From Saccoglossus kowalevskii (lineage: Eukaryota; Hemichordata; Enteropneusta; Harrimaniidae): DNA of 18,357 nucleotides. Location: contig NW_003137828.1 of assembly GCF_000003605.2 (NCBI RefSeq), positions 162,844 through 181,200 on the forward strand, read 5' to 3'. Position 1 is the stretch's first letter. Each line of letters starts with the position of its first letter. Below are positions 1 to 8,911 of this stretch, in pieces. The position numbers were made by a program, and so were the translations under genes. The notes beneath the pieces are model-generated. The model had not been told where the DNA came from. It ran no database searches and was given only the letters and a program-made list of their open reading frames with translations.

Positions 1-1719
1 TTGGGAAATCTGTCTTGTCAGTCGTTCATGAAGATCACTATTGTCATTTATTTCTCTGTGGTAATTTGCCATAACAAATGTATCAGCTGTAGGTTGGTGT
101 AAATGAAATGCAAATAAAACCATTATATAATTGACAAGTACTTTGTGTTGCTATGAGTCATGAAAGTGATGGCCGTTTCTAGGGAGATATTTTTATAACA
201 ATTTGTTAAACAGAAAATCTAATTATGTGTGTCTTTTTACTTTGAAAAGTCTGTCAGAGCTATAGAGACTAAGGTCTTATTATCATAATGAATAAATAAT
301 AAATGTATGCATTCTGATTGGACGATGTATCTTTGATTCACTCATTTACTGTTCAAATCAAAATGTACGTAGTAAGGAAGACGATATAGTATTTTTGAGA
401 TTTTGATGGGCAAAGAAAGCTAGTTAAAATATGATTATCTTTTTAAAATTTTTGAAAAAAATTACTATATAATGTATTTTAAATGATGAACAACTGATGT
501 CTACAAAACACGTTATTTTAAGTTGTCACTCTGAACAACTTTGCTTTCAGTCATTTAAACCAAAAAATGTGTTGCTTAAATTAGTGAGCATTGCTCATAA
601 TGACAGTGTATGAAACTTTATTTTTAAAAATAAACCTATGATTCATGTTCATTAATTGTCACAATAATGGTGAATTCTCTATTGTATAATCCCAGTTACA
701 GCGAAGGGCAATTTTCACAATCACCATAATTCCAAAATAAAATCTGGCTGTCTGGAATGGTGGCTCAGTTCTGACTTTTTTAGGGTTGATATTGTAGGTT
801 TTATGTTAGTACCATGTTAGAAATCTCTCCTGAAGGCTGTCGTAATGTATTGACAACAATTATGAATACCTGTAGGTATAATTTGTATGCATATTGAGTC
901 TATGTTGGATTACGGTCCTGATCCACAGAATGATCCCATGACAGATGAATGCTTTTGGGAAATTCATAAAGTATTTGAAATAGGAGTAGAAAGATGGGAG
1001 AAAATGGTTTATAGGTTGAGTGTGTTAAATTAATATTAATCCATGCATTAATAAATACCAGAACAGCTGCTAATTTATCTTAATCTCAATTTAATTTTAT
1101 ACTTGGCATCAGAGAATGTACATTGACCGTATCGCTATTCCAAATCATAGTGCATTGTGAGATTATGGTAGAATCGAATAAAACTCTGCCAATTACAAAT
1201 CACACCCACTCAACCACTCATGTAACTATTCCACAATGCATTAAAATTTGTAATTGTGAATTGTGATGTATGCCCTGCAATAAATAAGCTTTAACATACA
1301 TCTGCTGCAGTATTGAAAAACAATGATTCATTAGACATTTTGAAAATAATTGGATGCTACCTGTTATGGTCATGTTTGAAATATATTTATTCAAAACTCT
1401 TACAAATATGCATAATTGATCGAGTGTATATAGCATGTATAGCAGAGTTTTATTTCTGCATACTGGTATTTAAAATGCGCTAAATTAGAATATTCAAATA
1501 TGAATGTAGAAGGACATTTTCAACTTATCGAAATTGTGGCCGCAAAGGCAGTTTATCTATACCTCAAATATGTTTGAATTTTTATGACTTAAATTATTCA
1601 CGGAAAAAAAAAGCTTTTTTGTCAAACGTTTGCTATACAATATATACTAATTTTGGAAATTACAGATAACAAAATATTATTGATATCATAATATCTATTC
1701 AATGTATTATCACGTCTTC
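1..1719. other. AT-rich DNA with no recognised gene
   Basis: I see no open frame with coding character, RNA gene or transposon end here. The stretch is AT-rich single-copy-looking DNA. A short homopolymer palindrome (six A, GC, six T) lies at 1607-1620. A minus-strand frame at 1218-1436 has no recognisable domain and no coding-like composition, so it is treated as chance. Confidence 0.6.
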
Positions 1720-1965
1720 AACTCAGCCAGTCAAACACAAGCATTTGCAGACCTTTCACCAAAGCCTTCATTGCTAAGGAATTTACTACTGACTTTGGTC
1801 TTTCATTGAGTTTTTGGTACACTGTCTCAGGATACAGAGTATATAGCCTCCTCATTAAGCCTGTGACACATTCACCCAGGGTATGGGTCAACAACCCATC
1901 AGGTATGATTTGAACTCATGGCTACTTATCATGTGACTGGTGTATGACTGCTGATTGGTCCAACC
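1720..1965 (-). mobile_element. Decayed tRNA-derived SINE-like sequence
   Basis: Read on the minus strand, 1917-1907 gives GAGTTCAAATC, close to the RNA polymerase III B box (GGTTCRANYCC). Upstream of it, toward 1965, lies a tRNA-like stretch including CACCAGTC and ATGATAAGTAG. This resembles the anticodon-arm region of tRNA-derived SINEs, which commonly read like CATGAGTTCAAATC at the B box. An A box is only weakly recognisable, so the head is decayed. Just downstream is a perfect 6-bp stem with a 5-base loop (ATGGGT/ACCCAT, 1883-1899). The block is less AT-rich than its surroundings. The tail end near 1720 is a guess from composition. A chance B-box match in unique DNA is the main alternative. 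Confidence 0.4.
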
Positions 1966-2664
1966 AAAGATTTTTATTGACGAAAAATCATTTATGGTCA
2001 CGTGCTGAATTTTGCACTATGACCAAAACAAAGGCAAACACTTTTCTGGCTTCTGTTGATGCATTTATTATGAATATAAACAGCTTTAAAAAACGTCACA
2101 ATTTCTCATATATTCTTATGAAAATGAACAATATTGATTTTTCAGGAAAAATTATTGATTATGTGATAATATTGATTTTGACATTGAATGACCTGATAAT
2201 GATTGAATGGATTCTTCAAATAGTGCCTCTAGTCAACAATAGAATGTTTTCTTTTTATAAAGTGTAAGCTATTTCCACAAATTTCCAACAAATATATTAA
2301 AAATATTAATAATAATATAAATATATTTTATACAAAAAAAACCAAAATAAAAATTACTCAAGAGTACTTAAGAAAAGAGGAATTTGATATTATGAAAAGA
2401 AACTACTTCATTGAATGTGTAATTTTAATGAAGCATTTTGAGTTTGCTGTTTATTAATTTTAAGCTAAACAACAGTGTGAAAGTACTTAAAATTAGTAAC
2501 CATGGTAACCAGGGTTTAACTGTTTGATTAAAAGAACAGTACCATATTGACTTTATTTAAGTGTATAAAATAGATTTATTATTTACGGAATTGTAAAAAT
2601 ATGGCTTATTTTGACTACAGACAAAAGTGGTGAAACTTTATACTTATGGTCAACCACGGTTTAA
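1966..2664. other. AT-rich DNA, low complexity at 2270-2360
   Basis: A plus-strand frame at 1944-2267 starts inside the SINE-like block and translates to a low-complexity sequence with no domain, so it is not called as a gene. Positions 2270-2360 are almost entirely A and T. A small tandem duplication of TAACCATGG/TAACCAGGG lies near 2499-2516. Nothing else is recognised. Confidence 0.5.
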
Positions 2665-3020
2665 TTGTTGTATTTTGTACGCAGTTCAAAATTGTTAATT
2701 ATTCATTTGCATACTTTTCATTTGCATAACTTCGTTTGTTTGTTTAATTTCTCCACTGCGCATGTTTCTTGTAGCCAATTCGCTTCGTTCTGTTTACATG
2801 CACTGTTTACATCGCACGCTGTTCGTGCCCAGTTATTTCTGTTCGGGTTATTTTCACCCACCCACTCACCCATTTTTTTTTTTTTTCTATCATTTTGTAT
2901 TAGTATCACGCTTTGTTTTGTTTCGTTCTTGTTTTTGAGTGCTTTTTATCGTTTTGTCACAGTTCTGTTTTTGCCTTTTAATGCTGTATTTCACTGTATG
3001 CCAGAAATGTAATTTTAGAT
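2665..3020. other. Strand-asymmetric T-rich (minus-strand A-rich) patch
   Basis: The plus strand is dominated by T with few A over about 350 bp, including a T14 run at 2873-2886, while C and G are more frequent than in neighbouring DNA. A 115-codon plus-strand frame exists but translates to a Phe/Leu/Ser/His-rich string typical of T-rich DNA; the opposite strand gives a Lys/Asn-rich 63-codon frame. Neither has a domain that I recognise. The 12-mer GCCAATTCGCTT occurs here (2775-2786) and again at 3058-3069, both followed by TTCGTTCT or a close form. The asymmetry would suit an old A-rich retroelement strand or a transcribed region, but no diagnostic motif is present. Confidence 0.35.
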
Positions 3021-3029
3021 TCAACAGAA

Positions 3030-3400
3030 TTAAACTAACTTTTTATTTTCTTTTGCCGCCAATTCGCTTGAGTCGGGTTCGTTCTTTTGCCAGTGAATAA
3101 TTGCTTGACCATGATTAAAGTTATTGCACTTTTTCAACAATAAGCTTGTTCTATTCATGTTGGTTATTTCATTACTCCAATTATAGAGCAAGCAACTACC
3201 GGTACTCATTTTTGATTCCATGCACTACAAAATTCCGTAAAAACTGTTTCCAGTTGCTGACCCCTTAAAGTTTTTGTTACTATTTTCTTAAGTATGAGTA
3301 ATTTATGGCTTTCAAAAACCTTTTCATTCACATCGGAATTTGAAATGAGAAAAAGTAGTGCCATTCCTGTAAATGCTATAACAGTCAGACCAGAAATCAT
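3030..3400 (-). pseudogene. Two overlapping minus-strand frames, possible relic coding sequence
   Basis: The first frame (3400-3206, 64 codons) starts at an ATG with G at -3 and begins with a hydrophobic segment (residues about 2-19, ISGLTVIAFTGMALLFLI). That could be a signal peptide or signal anchor, although it lacks preceding basic residues. Polar sequence follows to a TGA. The second frame (3221-3030, 63 codons) overlaps by 16 bp in another register; it is Asn/Lys/Glu-rich and has no domain I recognise. A GTAGTG at 3228-3223, near the end of the first frame, could be a splice donor. Together they could be a frameshifted gene fragment or a 5' exon. They could equally be chance frames in AT-rich DNA, which I consider at least as likely. 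Confidence 0.2.
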
Positions 3401-4129
3401 TTCAGAGTGACATTTTCATTCTTTGAGCATGTTCACTACATGTCAGAGATGATGATCTCATAGTTATCTGTTTACACAGCAGTATGTAGCTATTTTCATA
3501 TTTTTAAGAAGCTAGTGTTGTCTCAAATGAGATGATACTTACTGTAAAGGGGTTAATTATTCACTAGGGTATCTGCCAGTATATCAAATTGTTGACAAAA
3601 TATTGTTTTTATTAAAAAATAGTTCAGGGATGCAAAAACGTATACAGTATTGAAGGACAAATGTCATGACAGTGTTGACAGCTGAAAGAAAAGAATTGAG
3701 AGGAAACATAATTTGATGACATTTTGGTGGTAATGAAATTAAACAAGATGTTTTAGTATGATATATGGTAATTTAGTATTGGGTTTAACATTTTTCTTTA
3801 TTCACAGCCCCTAAGTGGTTCAAATGCATTAGGAATGTTCAGAATTTAACACATGTAATAAAATGGAAATGGCTACTGAATTTAAACTCAAATTTTCATT
3901 TAATAACTAATTGATAATACCAGGGGTATCAAGGAATTATAAGATTATACTTGTATATGTATATAGTGTAGATACGAGAGTCTATTATTCTAAAACAAGA
4001 GTGCTCAATACGAAGTATATATAGAGCGGACAGATAATGTAATTGAGGATAGCTCCTGATGAGTGAGGCACTTGTACCTTACGAAATAGTGCTGTAGAGT
4101 TTCAATATTAATGTAGTTGTCTTAATTCC
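3401..4129. other. AT-rich DNA with no recognised gene
   Basis: No coding-like frame, RNA gene or transposon end is recognised. A TATA-like string (TATATATAG, 4016-4024) followed by a slightly GC-richer stretch is present, but no start codon or initiator can be tied to it. Confidence 0.5.
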
Positions 4130-4363
4130 TCAATAACCATATAATATATTTATATGAGGTAAAGATCTTGCAAGAAGCAAACTTTCCCACTTTGTAGCAT
4201 TTGAAAGCAATTCCATTTCATGCATGTCAATCAAATGTAGTTCTGACCAATAGTGACACAGAACACAGTGGGTGCTTGGAAATGTTTGATTGTGTAAATA
4301 GAAATGAGTGACAATATCATTGCATTCAAAAACAGATAAATTACATACGTCACATTTAATCAA
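4130..4363 (-). CDS. Possible C2H2 zinc-finger exon or relic
   Basis: The minus-strand frame is open for about 77 codons to a TGA at 4130-4132. It begins IKCDVC and contains a spacing that fits a classical zinc finger: C-x2-C-x12-H-x3-H (Cys at residues 4 and 7, His at 20 and 24). A second CVLC pair follows, with His six residues later and another four after that, a short atypical finger. C2H2 fingers usually bind DNA or RNA through a Zn-held beta-beta-alpha fold; the hydrophobic positions here (Phe, Ile) are shifted by one from consensus. There is no in-frame ATG at the start; the first codon of the open stretch is a TTG. An AG that could end an intron (4377-4376) lies just upstream, but the better polypyrimidine-preceded AG a few bases earlier puts an in-frame TAG in the exon. 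Chance occurrence cannot be excluded. Confidence 0.3.
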   Translation of the reverse strand: MIKCDVCNLSVFECNDIVTHFYLHNQTFPSTHCVLCHYWSELHLIDMHEMELLSNATKWESLLLARSLPHINILYGY

Positions 4364-4451
4364 GGACTCTGTCGAAGACTATCTGAAATAAACACTAATC
4401 AGTTCTTTTCGGAGTCACTAAAATGTATTAGAATTTGTAGAAATGTAGGTA

Positions 4452-4550
4452 TTACCGTAATGTAGGTTTGTCTTGCAATTCGCATGATCTCTTTAATTCA
4501 TGTGAGATCTTCATCCCATCGCACACTTGCATATCCTCATTCTCGTACAT
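4452..4550 (-). CDS. Short coding-like frame upstream of the zinc-finger frame
   Basis: On the minus strand an ATG with A at -3 (AAGGATG, 4550-4548) opens 32 codons of charged, non-repetitive sequence (begins MYENEDMQVCDGMK) with locally raised GC. The last sense codon overlaps a usable splice donor, CG/GTAATA, with the intron starting at 4455. Joined to the zinc-finger frame at 4363, this could be a first exon followed by a short intron of about 80 bp. However, the donor phase (two bases of a codon) does not fit any AG that keeps the finger frame open. It is therefore either a decayed gene, a different exon pairing, or coincidence. No family is recognised. Confidence 0.2.
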   Translation of the reverse strand: MYENEDMQVCDGMKISHELKRSCELQDKPTLR

Positions 4551-4643
4551 CCTTGATAATATTTAATATACATAAATTATTACTTATAATTAATTTGTAA
4601 TGTTCACCAAATCTTGTAACTAATATGCATTCATTGTTTCATG

Positions 4644-4645
<2 letters not shown>

Positions 4646-4713
<68 letters not shown>
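4646..4713. repeat. (AT)34 dinucleotide microsatellite
   Basis: Sixty-eight uninterrupted bases alternate A and T. The run is perfectly self-complementary, could form a hairpin or cruciform, and is expected to vary in length between individuals. Its length in an assembly may be unreliable. Confidence 0.98.
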
Positions 4714-4715
<2 letters not shown>

Positions 4716-7118
4716 ATTAATTCCAATTATTATTATACTAATTAATTTTAAATGTGATCAAAACCATAATACTATATTTATGCCTATTTTTGTTTCATAT
4801 AATTCAACAGCATTTTATCTTACTTTGATCGTGATAATAGATTTTCCTGTTTTAATAATATATTGTTCCTATGTTGGTATGTGATAATTAATTTTAATAA
4901 TGTATTATAGAATGGAATGAGTATACTAATCATTATTAACAATGAATGATTATTTGAGCACTTTCCGAATAAAAATTCGGCACCTGTTTAATATTATAGG
5001 CCACCTGGATAGTTTATTTTGTATATTTGTTGCATTTTGTAATGATATTTGAGAATTATTACTTCAATCTGAACATTAGGTTATTTCTATCGCGCCATTA
5101 ATGCAGAGTTGCCATGATGATTGCCATTACAAAACAATAAATGCTTTGCATATGACATCACAAGTGCTTCACCACGCGATGTGTTACATATAAGATGTGC
5201 TAGGAACTGTTCAATATTCACCATTACTGCCATTTTGAATGAATATATTTACATTACATGTATAAAAGAAAAATACCTTTTTCTGTATGGATTGCATATG
5301 ACCAAAAAAATATTTTCAAAAAAACATTAAGCCACATAAATGTAGTAAAAATAATTTTTAAACATTTTGTTGTCAGATCCTATTAAAATTTTACATAAAT
5401 TTCGGCAGATCTGATATGTGGCCCAATGTTTCTGCATTATTTATTCAAAATGGCATCTAGCCACAGCATGTACAAATACGATCATCAATTCAATGAGCAG
5501 TAAATCTTATGCGAGCCATGCAAGTATTTTAAATGATTGTTGTCAGAACCAAGCTATTTTTATTGTTTGGCCTAATGTAATCATCATAACAGGTCACACA
5601 GTATGATGAGATGACAGGTGGAAGGAAAAGAAAAATTATTTTCTAAATGTCAATTATTTCTAGTTAAGCAAACCAAACCAAAGTATATTAAAGTACTAAT
5701 TATATTTTCGCGCTATGAAACAATAACAGACAGATCCTTCATACAGACACTTGCATCATTAATTTCTTACTAAATTCCATGTGAGGCTATATACTTCACC
5801 TCTATCACTTGTTATAGGCAGGCACAATCGCAATCTAGTTCGAGCACGAAGAATATAATTACGCTTAAAAAAAAAAAGTACCTTCTGTGGTTGCCATGGT
5901 GATCCCATCTTTACAAGCTTTGCTCATCCTAGGCAGATGTTCATTGTTTATTCAGTTTGGGGTTTATGTGAGTGATTAGTGGGAATTCTAACAGGGACAT
6001 GTGTGATGTAGCAAATAGTCAGTGAACCTGACCTTTGACCTTACATGATTGTGAAGTAAAAGATTACCTGTGCTGTTCTATTTTTAGGAAGCCATTTTTT
6101 TTCCCATGTTTAATTTGATAATTCAGCTTCATAAATCTTTTATTAGCTTGACAGTTTTCACATATCAGAAATAGATTGAAGGCTTGCTAGCCATATTCAT
6201 TTTAAGTTCATGGCAACTGCTGTGTTTTTTTTTTGAAAAAGAAGAATTCAAAAATAAATGAAAAAAGATGTTTTTTTTGCAGATAGGTTAGAAGGATCAT
6301 ATTCAGATAATATCGTATTGTATAGATTTAAAAAAATAAGCTAATAGTAATAATGTAGAAGATAACATTTTGTAGAAAACAATTGAATATATATAGATAG
6401 ACTCTGGAGGGATTTTTTAAAAAGTGTGTCAGCAGGAAGGTTTTGCTTTAAGTATGTCACAAGGAGATTGGTTTATAACCTATGATCAAGTTTAAGAGGT
6501 AAAGCATGAAAATGAAGGATGCAACCACTTGTGTGGGGGAGGTTAGCTGGTTATCAATATGTTCTCAAATAATGGACCTGCTCTTCTCATCGTATCCCAT
6601 GATCCCTACATTTGAATGGTTTCACCCAACAAGGACATTGATCATTGCAGTGAGAAAATTGGAGTGATAAGGTAGTGTGTGAAATGTAATAGAAAAAACA
6701 TAAGGGTTCTTTTTTCGCTTAAATACAGGTGCAAAGAGGTCGTTCGTGGTTCTCCCTGAGGACTGAAAGTAATTAAAATAAAGATAAAATGAGGATATGT
6801 TGTTTGGTTCGTGGATAGAAGTGATGGTATATTTGTATTGGTTGGAATTACTAAGAAAACGAGCATGAACCTCAAAATAAAAAGGTCACCAATGAATAAT
6901 GTTGTTGCTCAGCTCAATTAAATCATGCTTATATGGTATATTGTCTTACCTTGTTCCACCATTATTTTTTGCTATTTTTTGTTTTTAATCAATTAACACT
7001 GGGTTAAATCTCAAGGATATTGTTATACTATTGTAAAAAAAAAAATATTTTATAGGGAGTTGCCATTATGTATGAATGGATGAAAATTTATTGAAGCTAT
7101 TTAGAAAATACATTGCAC
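4714..7118. other. AT-rich DNA with no recognised gene
   Basis: Several short frames (5121-5330 and 5418-5606 on plus, 6642-6875 on minus) have no domain or coding-like character. A small hairpin CCGAAT-AAAA-ATTCGG sits at 4965-4980. An A11 run at 5867-5877 could be a retroposon tail, but no retroposon body can be recognised before it. The patch at 6430-6660 is a little less AT-rich and non-repetitive, without identifiable motifs. Confidence 0.5.
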
Positions 7119-7137
7119 CATTGGTTATATTAGCCAT
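7119..7137 (+). repeat. Vestigial half-unit at the left edge of the 44-bp array
   Basis: These 19 bases (CATTGGTTATATTAGCCAT) match the centre of the 44-bp unit at 16 of 19 positions (compared with the ATAGCC form). They precede the first full unit, so the array formerly extended further left and has decayed or been truncated there. Confidence 0.6.
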
Positions 7138-7142
7138 ACCTA

Positions 7143-8110
7143 GTGTTATCATTGGTCATGATGGCCATCATGATTTGTCTTACCCTTTACTATCATTGGC
7201 CATATTGGCCACCATGATTTGTTTTACTCAATGTTATCATTGGTCATCATGGCCACTATGATTTGTCTGACCCAGTGTTATCATTGGTCATCATGGCCAT
7301 CATGATTTGTCTTACTCAGTGTTATCATTAGTCATCATGGCCATCATGATTTGTCTTACTCAATGTTATCATTGGTCATCATGGCCATCATGATTTGTCT
7401 TGCTCAGTGTTATCATTGGTCATCATGGCCATCATGCTTTGTCTTACTCAGTGTTATCATTGGTCATCATGGCCATCATGATTTGTCTTACTCAATGTTA
7501 TCATTGGTCATCATGGCCATCATGATTTGTCTTACTCAGTGTTATCATTGGTCATCATGGCCATCATGATTTGTCTTACTCAGTGTTATCATTGGTCATC
7601 ATAGCCATCATGATTTGTCTTACTCAGTGTTATCATTGGTCATCATAGCCATCATGATTTGTCTTACTCAGTGTTATCATTGGTCATCATAGCCATCATG
7701 ATTTGTCTTTCTCAGTGTTATCATTGGTCATCATAGCCATCATGATTTGTCTTACTCAGTGTTATCATTGGTCATCATGGCCATCATGATTTGTCTTACT
7801 CAGTGTTATCATTGGTCATCATAGCCATCATGATTTGTCTTACTCAGTGTTATCATTGGTCATCATAGCCATCATGATTTGTCTTACTCAGTGTTATCAT
7901 TGGTCATCATAGCCATCATGTTTTGTCTTACTCAGTGTTATCATTGGTCATCATGGCCATCATGATTTGTCTTACTCAGTGTTATCATTGGTCATTATAG
8001 CCATCATGATTTGTCTTACTCAGTGTTATCATTGGTCATCATGGCCATCATGATTTGTCTTGCTCAGTGTTATCATTGGTCATCATAGCCATCATGATTT
8101 GCTGCACTCA
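7143..8110 (+). repeat. Minisatellite array, 22 units of exactly 44 bp
   Basis: Units begin GTGTTATCATTGGTCATCAT and start at 7143, 7187, 7231, 7275 and so on every 44 bp to 8067. All 22 units keep exact phase with no insertion or deletion. Units 1-3 (left edge) carry the most substitutions; units 4-21 differ by only a few. The main internal variant is ATGGCC versus ATAGCC. Unit 22 ends with GCTGCACTCA instead of GTCTTACTCA. Because 44 is not a multiple of three, a frame rotates through all three registers. In one register the consensus gives CCA TCA TGA, so open frames such as 7351-7569 survive only where unit 7 has C in place of A. The array is therefore not coding. The unit includes a near-palindrome centred on ATGGCCAT and a CCAAT-type site on the minus strand. 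Confidence 0.98.
7156..7173. repeat. Perfect 18-bp palindrome in the first array unit
   Basis: TCATGATGGCCATCATGA reads the same on both strands. Later units have TCATCATGGCCATCATGA, which breaks one symmetric pair, and the ATAGCC variant breaks another. This may be the ancestral form or a private change in an edge unit. Confidence 0.9.
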
Positions 8111-8315
8111 GTGCCAAATCTTACCGACTTGCTGAACATATTCTGGTGACTGTAAGGCTTTGCTCCCTACAGGGCCAAATCATACCAACATGAAGCATAC
8201 TCTAGTGGCCGTTAGGCTTTGCTCCTCACAGGGCCAAATCGTACCAACATGAAGCATATTCTGGTGGCTGTGAGGCTTTGCTGCACTTCGGGCAATATCT
8301 TACCATCATGCAGAG
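8111..8315 (+). repeat. 59-bp tandem repeat, about 3.4 diverged units
   Basis: Units start at 8111 (61 bp), 8172 (59 bp), 8231 (59 bp) and 8290 (partial). Shared landmarks are GGGCCAAATC at the start, ACCAACATGAAGCATA in the middle, and AGGCTTTGCT near the end. Units 2 and 3 are closest to each other. The sequence directly before the first unit (8099-8108, TTTGCTGCAC) matches the 3' end of the third unit (TTTGCTGCAC at 8276-8285), so the last 44-bp unit is fused to the tail of a lost 59-bp unit. Confidence 0.9.
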
Positions 8316-8774
8316 CATACTTGACTGTCAAGTGCTGACTGACATCAAAACGAAATAGTATCATATTGGATATGTCATAATTGTACTTGAGGAAGCAGTT
8401 GCTATGGTAACTATTGAAATTTATGAACCCATTAGTCTGTGATATGTTAAGCAGTGGAATATGAGCTATGAATTCGAACATTATAAATTCCCTGAAACTG
8501 GCAGATAAATTGACCCTGTTGTACCCTTTCACTTGAGCAGCATCGCATTTCCAGTCAAATTATCCTTTTAGTGGAAAATCATCCAGTTGATGCCTTACAG
8601 TACTTTCTAGTTCACGCGACCTTCATATAATATGACCTTTCTTTAGATGAAATACTGTCTGATTTGTCTGCCACATACTTTCTTTTAAAAAGTATGATAG
8701 AAAATATCAAATTTCTGTTAGTTTGAACAGAATGCATTTGTAGAGTTGATAAACACCTTTGCAGTGATTACAAA
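8316..8774. other. AT-rich DNA with no recognised gene
   Basis: A minus-strand frame at 8212-8532 runs from here into the 59-bp repeat and shows no domain. Nothing else is recognised. Confidence 0.5.
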
Positions 8775-8775
8775 G

Positions 8776-8910
8776 TTAAAGCGCGGTGGTTGTCCCGCGA
8801 TCGCGTGTTCGAATTTCATGTAAATAAATAATGAATTTTACATGCGTTGTATACGCCACTATGAGTCCCATATCGAACAGGATGTGGCACGACGACTGTC
8901 GCCCCTTTAA
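8776..8910. mobile_element. TTAA-bounded fold-back (MITE-like) element
   Basis: The block starts TTAAAGCGCGG and ends CGCCCCTTTAA. Its two arms are imperfect inverted repeats: the left arm reads GTTAAAG...TGTTCGA (8775-8812) and the complement of the right arm reads GTTAAAG...TGTTCGA (8911-8874), with partial matches between. Inside is a hairpin, CATGTAAA (8817-8824) and TTTACATG (8837-8844). It is GC-richer than its flanks. TTAA at both ends fits a target duplication of the piggyBac type. Alternative reading: the left arm has an A-box-like AAGCGCGGTGG (8779-8789) and a B-box-like TGTTCGAATTT (8806-8816), so the arms may be two inverted tRNA-derived SINE heads. The 16-base A-to-B gap is shorter than in tRNAs, which weakens that view. 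Confidence 0.55.
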
Positions 8911-8911
8911 C

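Noticed and set aside
1944-2267. 107-codon plus-strand frame
   Set aside because: Low-complexity translation without domains, starting inside the SINE-like block; expected by chance in AT-rich DNA.
3092-3567. Inverted pair AGTGAATAATT / AATTATTCACT as transposon ends
   Set aside because: Only 11 bases match, they are AT-rich, and the neighbouring bases and any target duplication do not agree.
4016-4060. TATA box TATATATAG with a downstream start site
   Set aside because: The AT-rich background makes TATA strings common, and no initiator or coding frame follows.
7076-7261. 61-codon plus-strand frame
   Set aside because: It runs into the first units of the 44-bp array by chance and has no domain.
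7351-7569. 72-codon plus-strand frame rich in Ile, His and Trp
   Set aside because: It is a read-through of the 44-bp repeat in rotating registers. One register normally has TGA, and the frame stays open only because unit 7 has a single A-to-C change.
7143-8315. CRISPR array
   Set aside because: There are no unique spacers: units abut directly and are alike along their whole length. The setting is eukaryotic.
8779-8816. tRNA gene
   Set aside because: A-box-like and B-box-like sequences are only 16 bases apart and no cloverleaf can be drawn; at best a SINE remnant.
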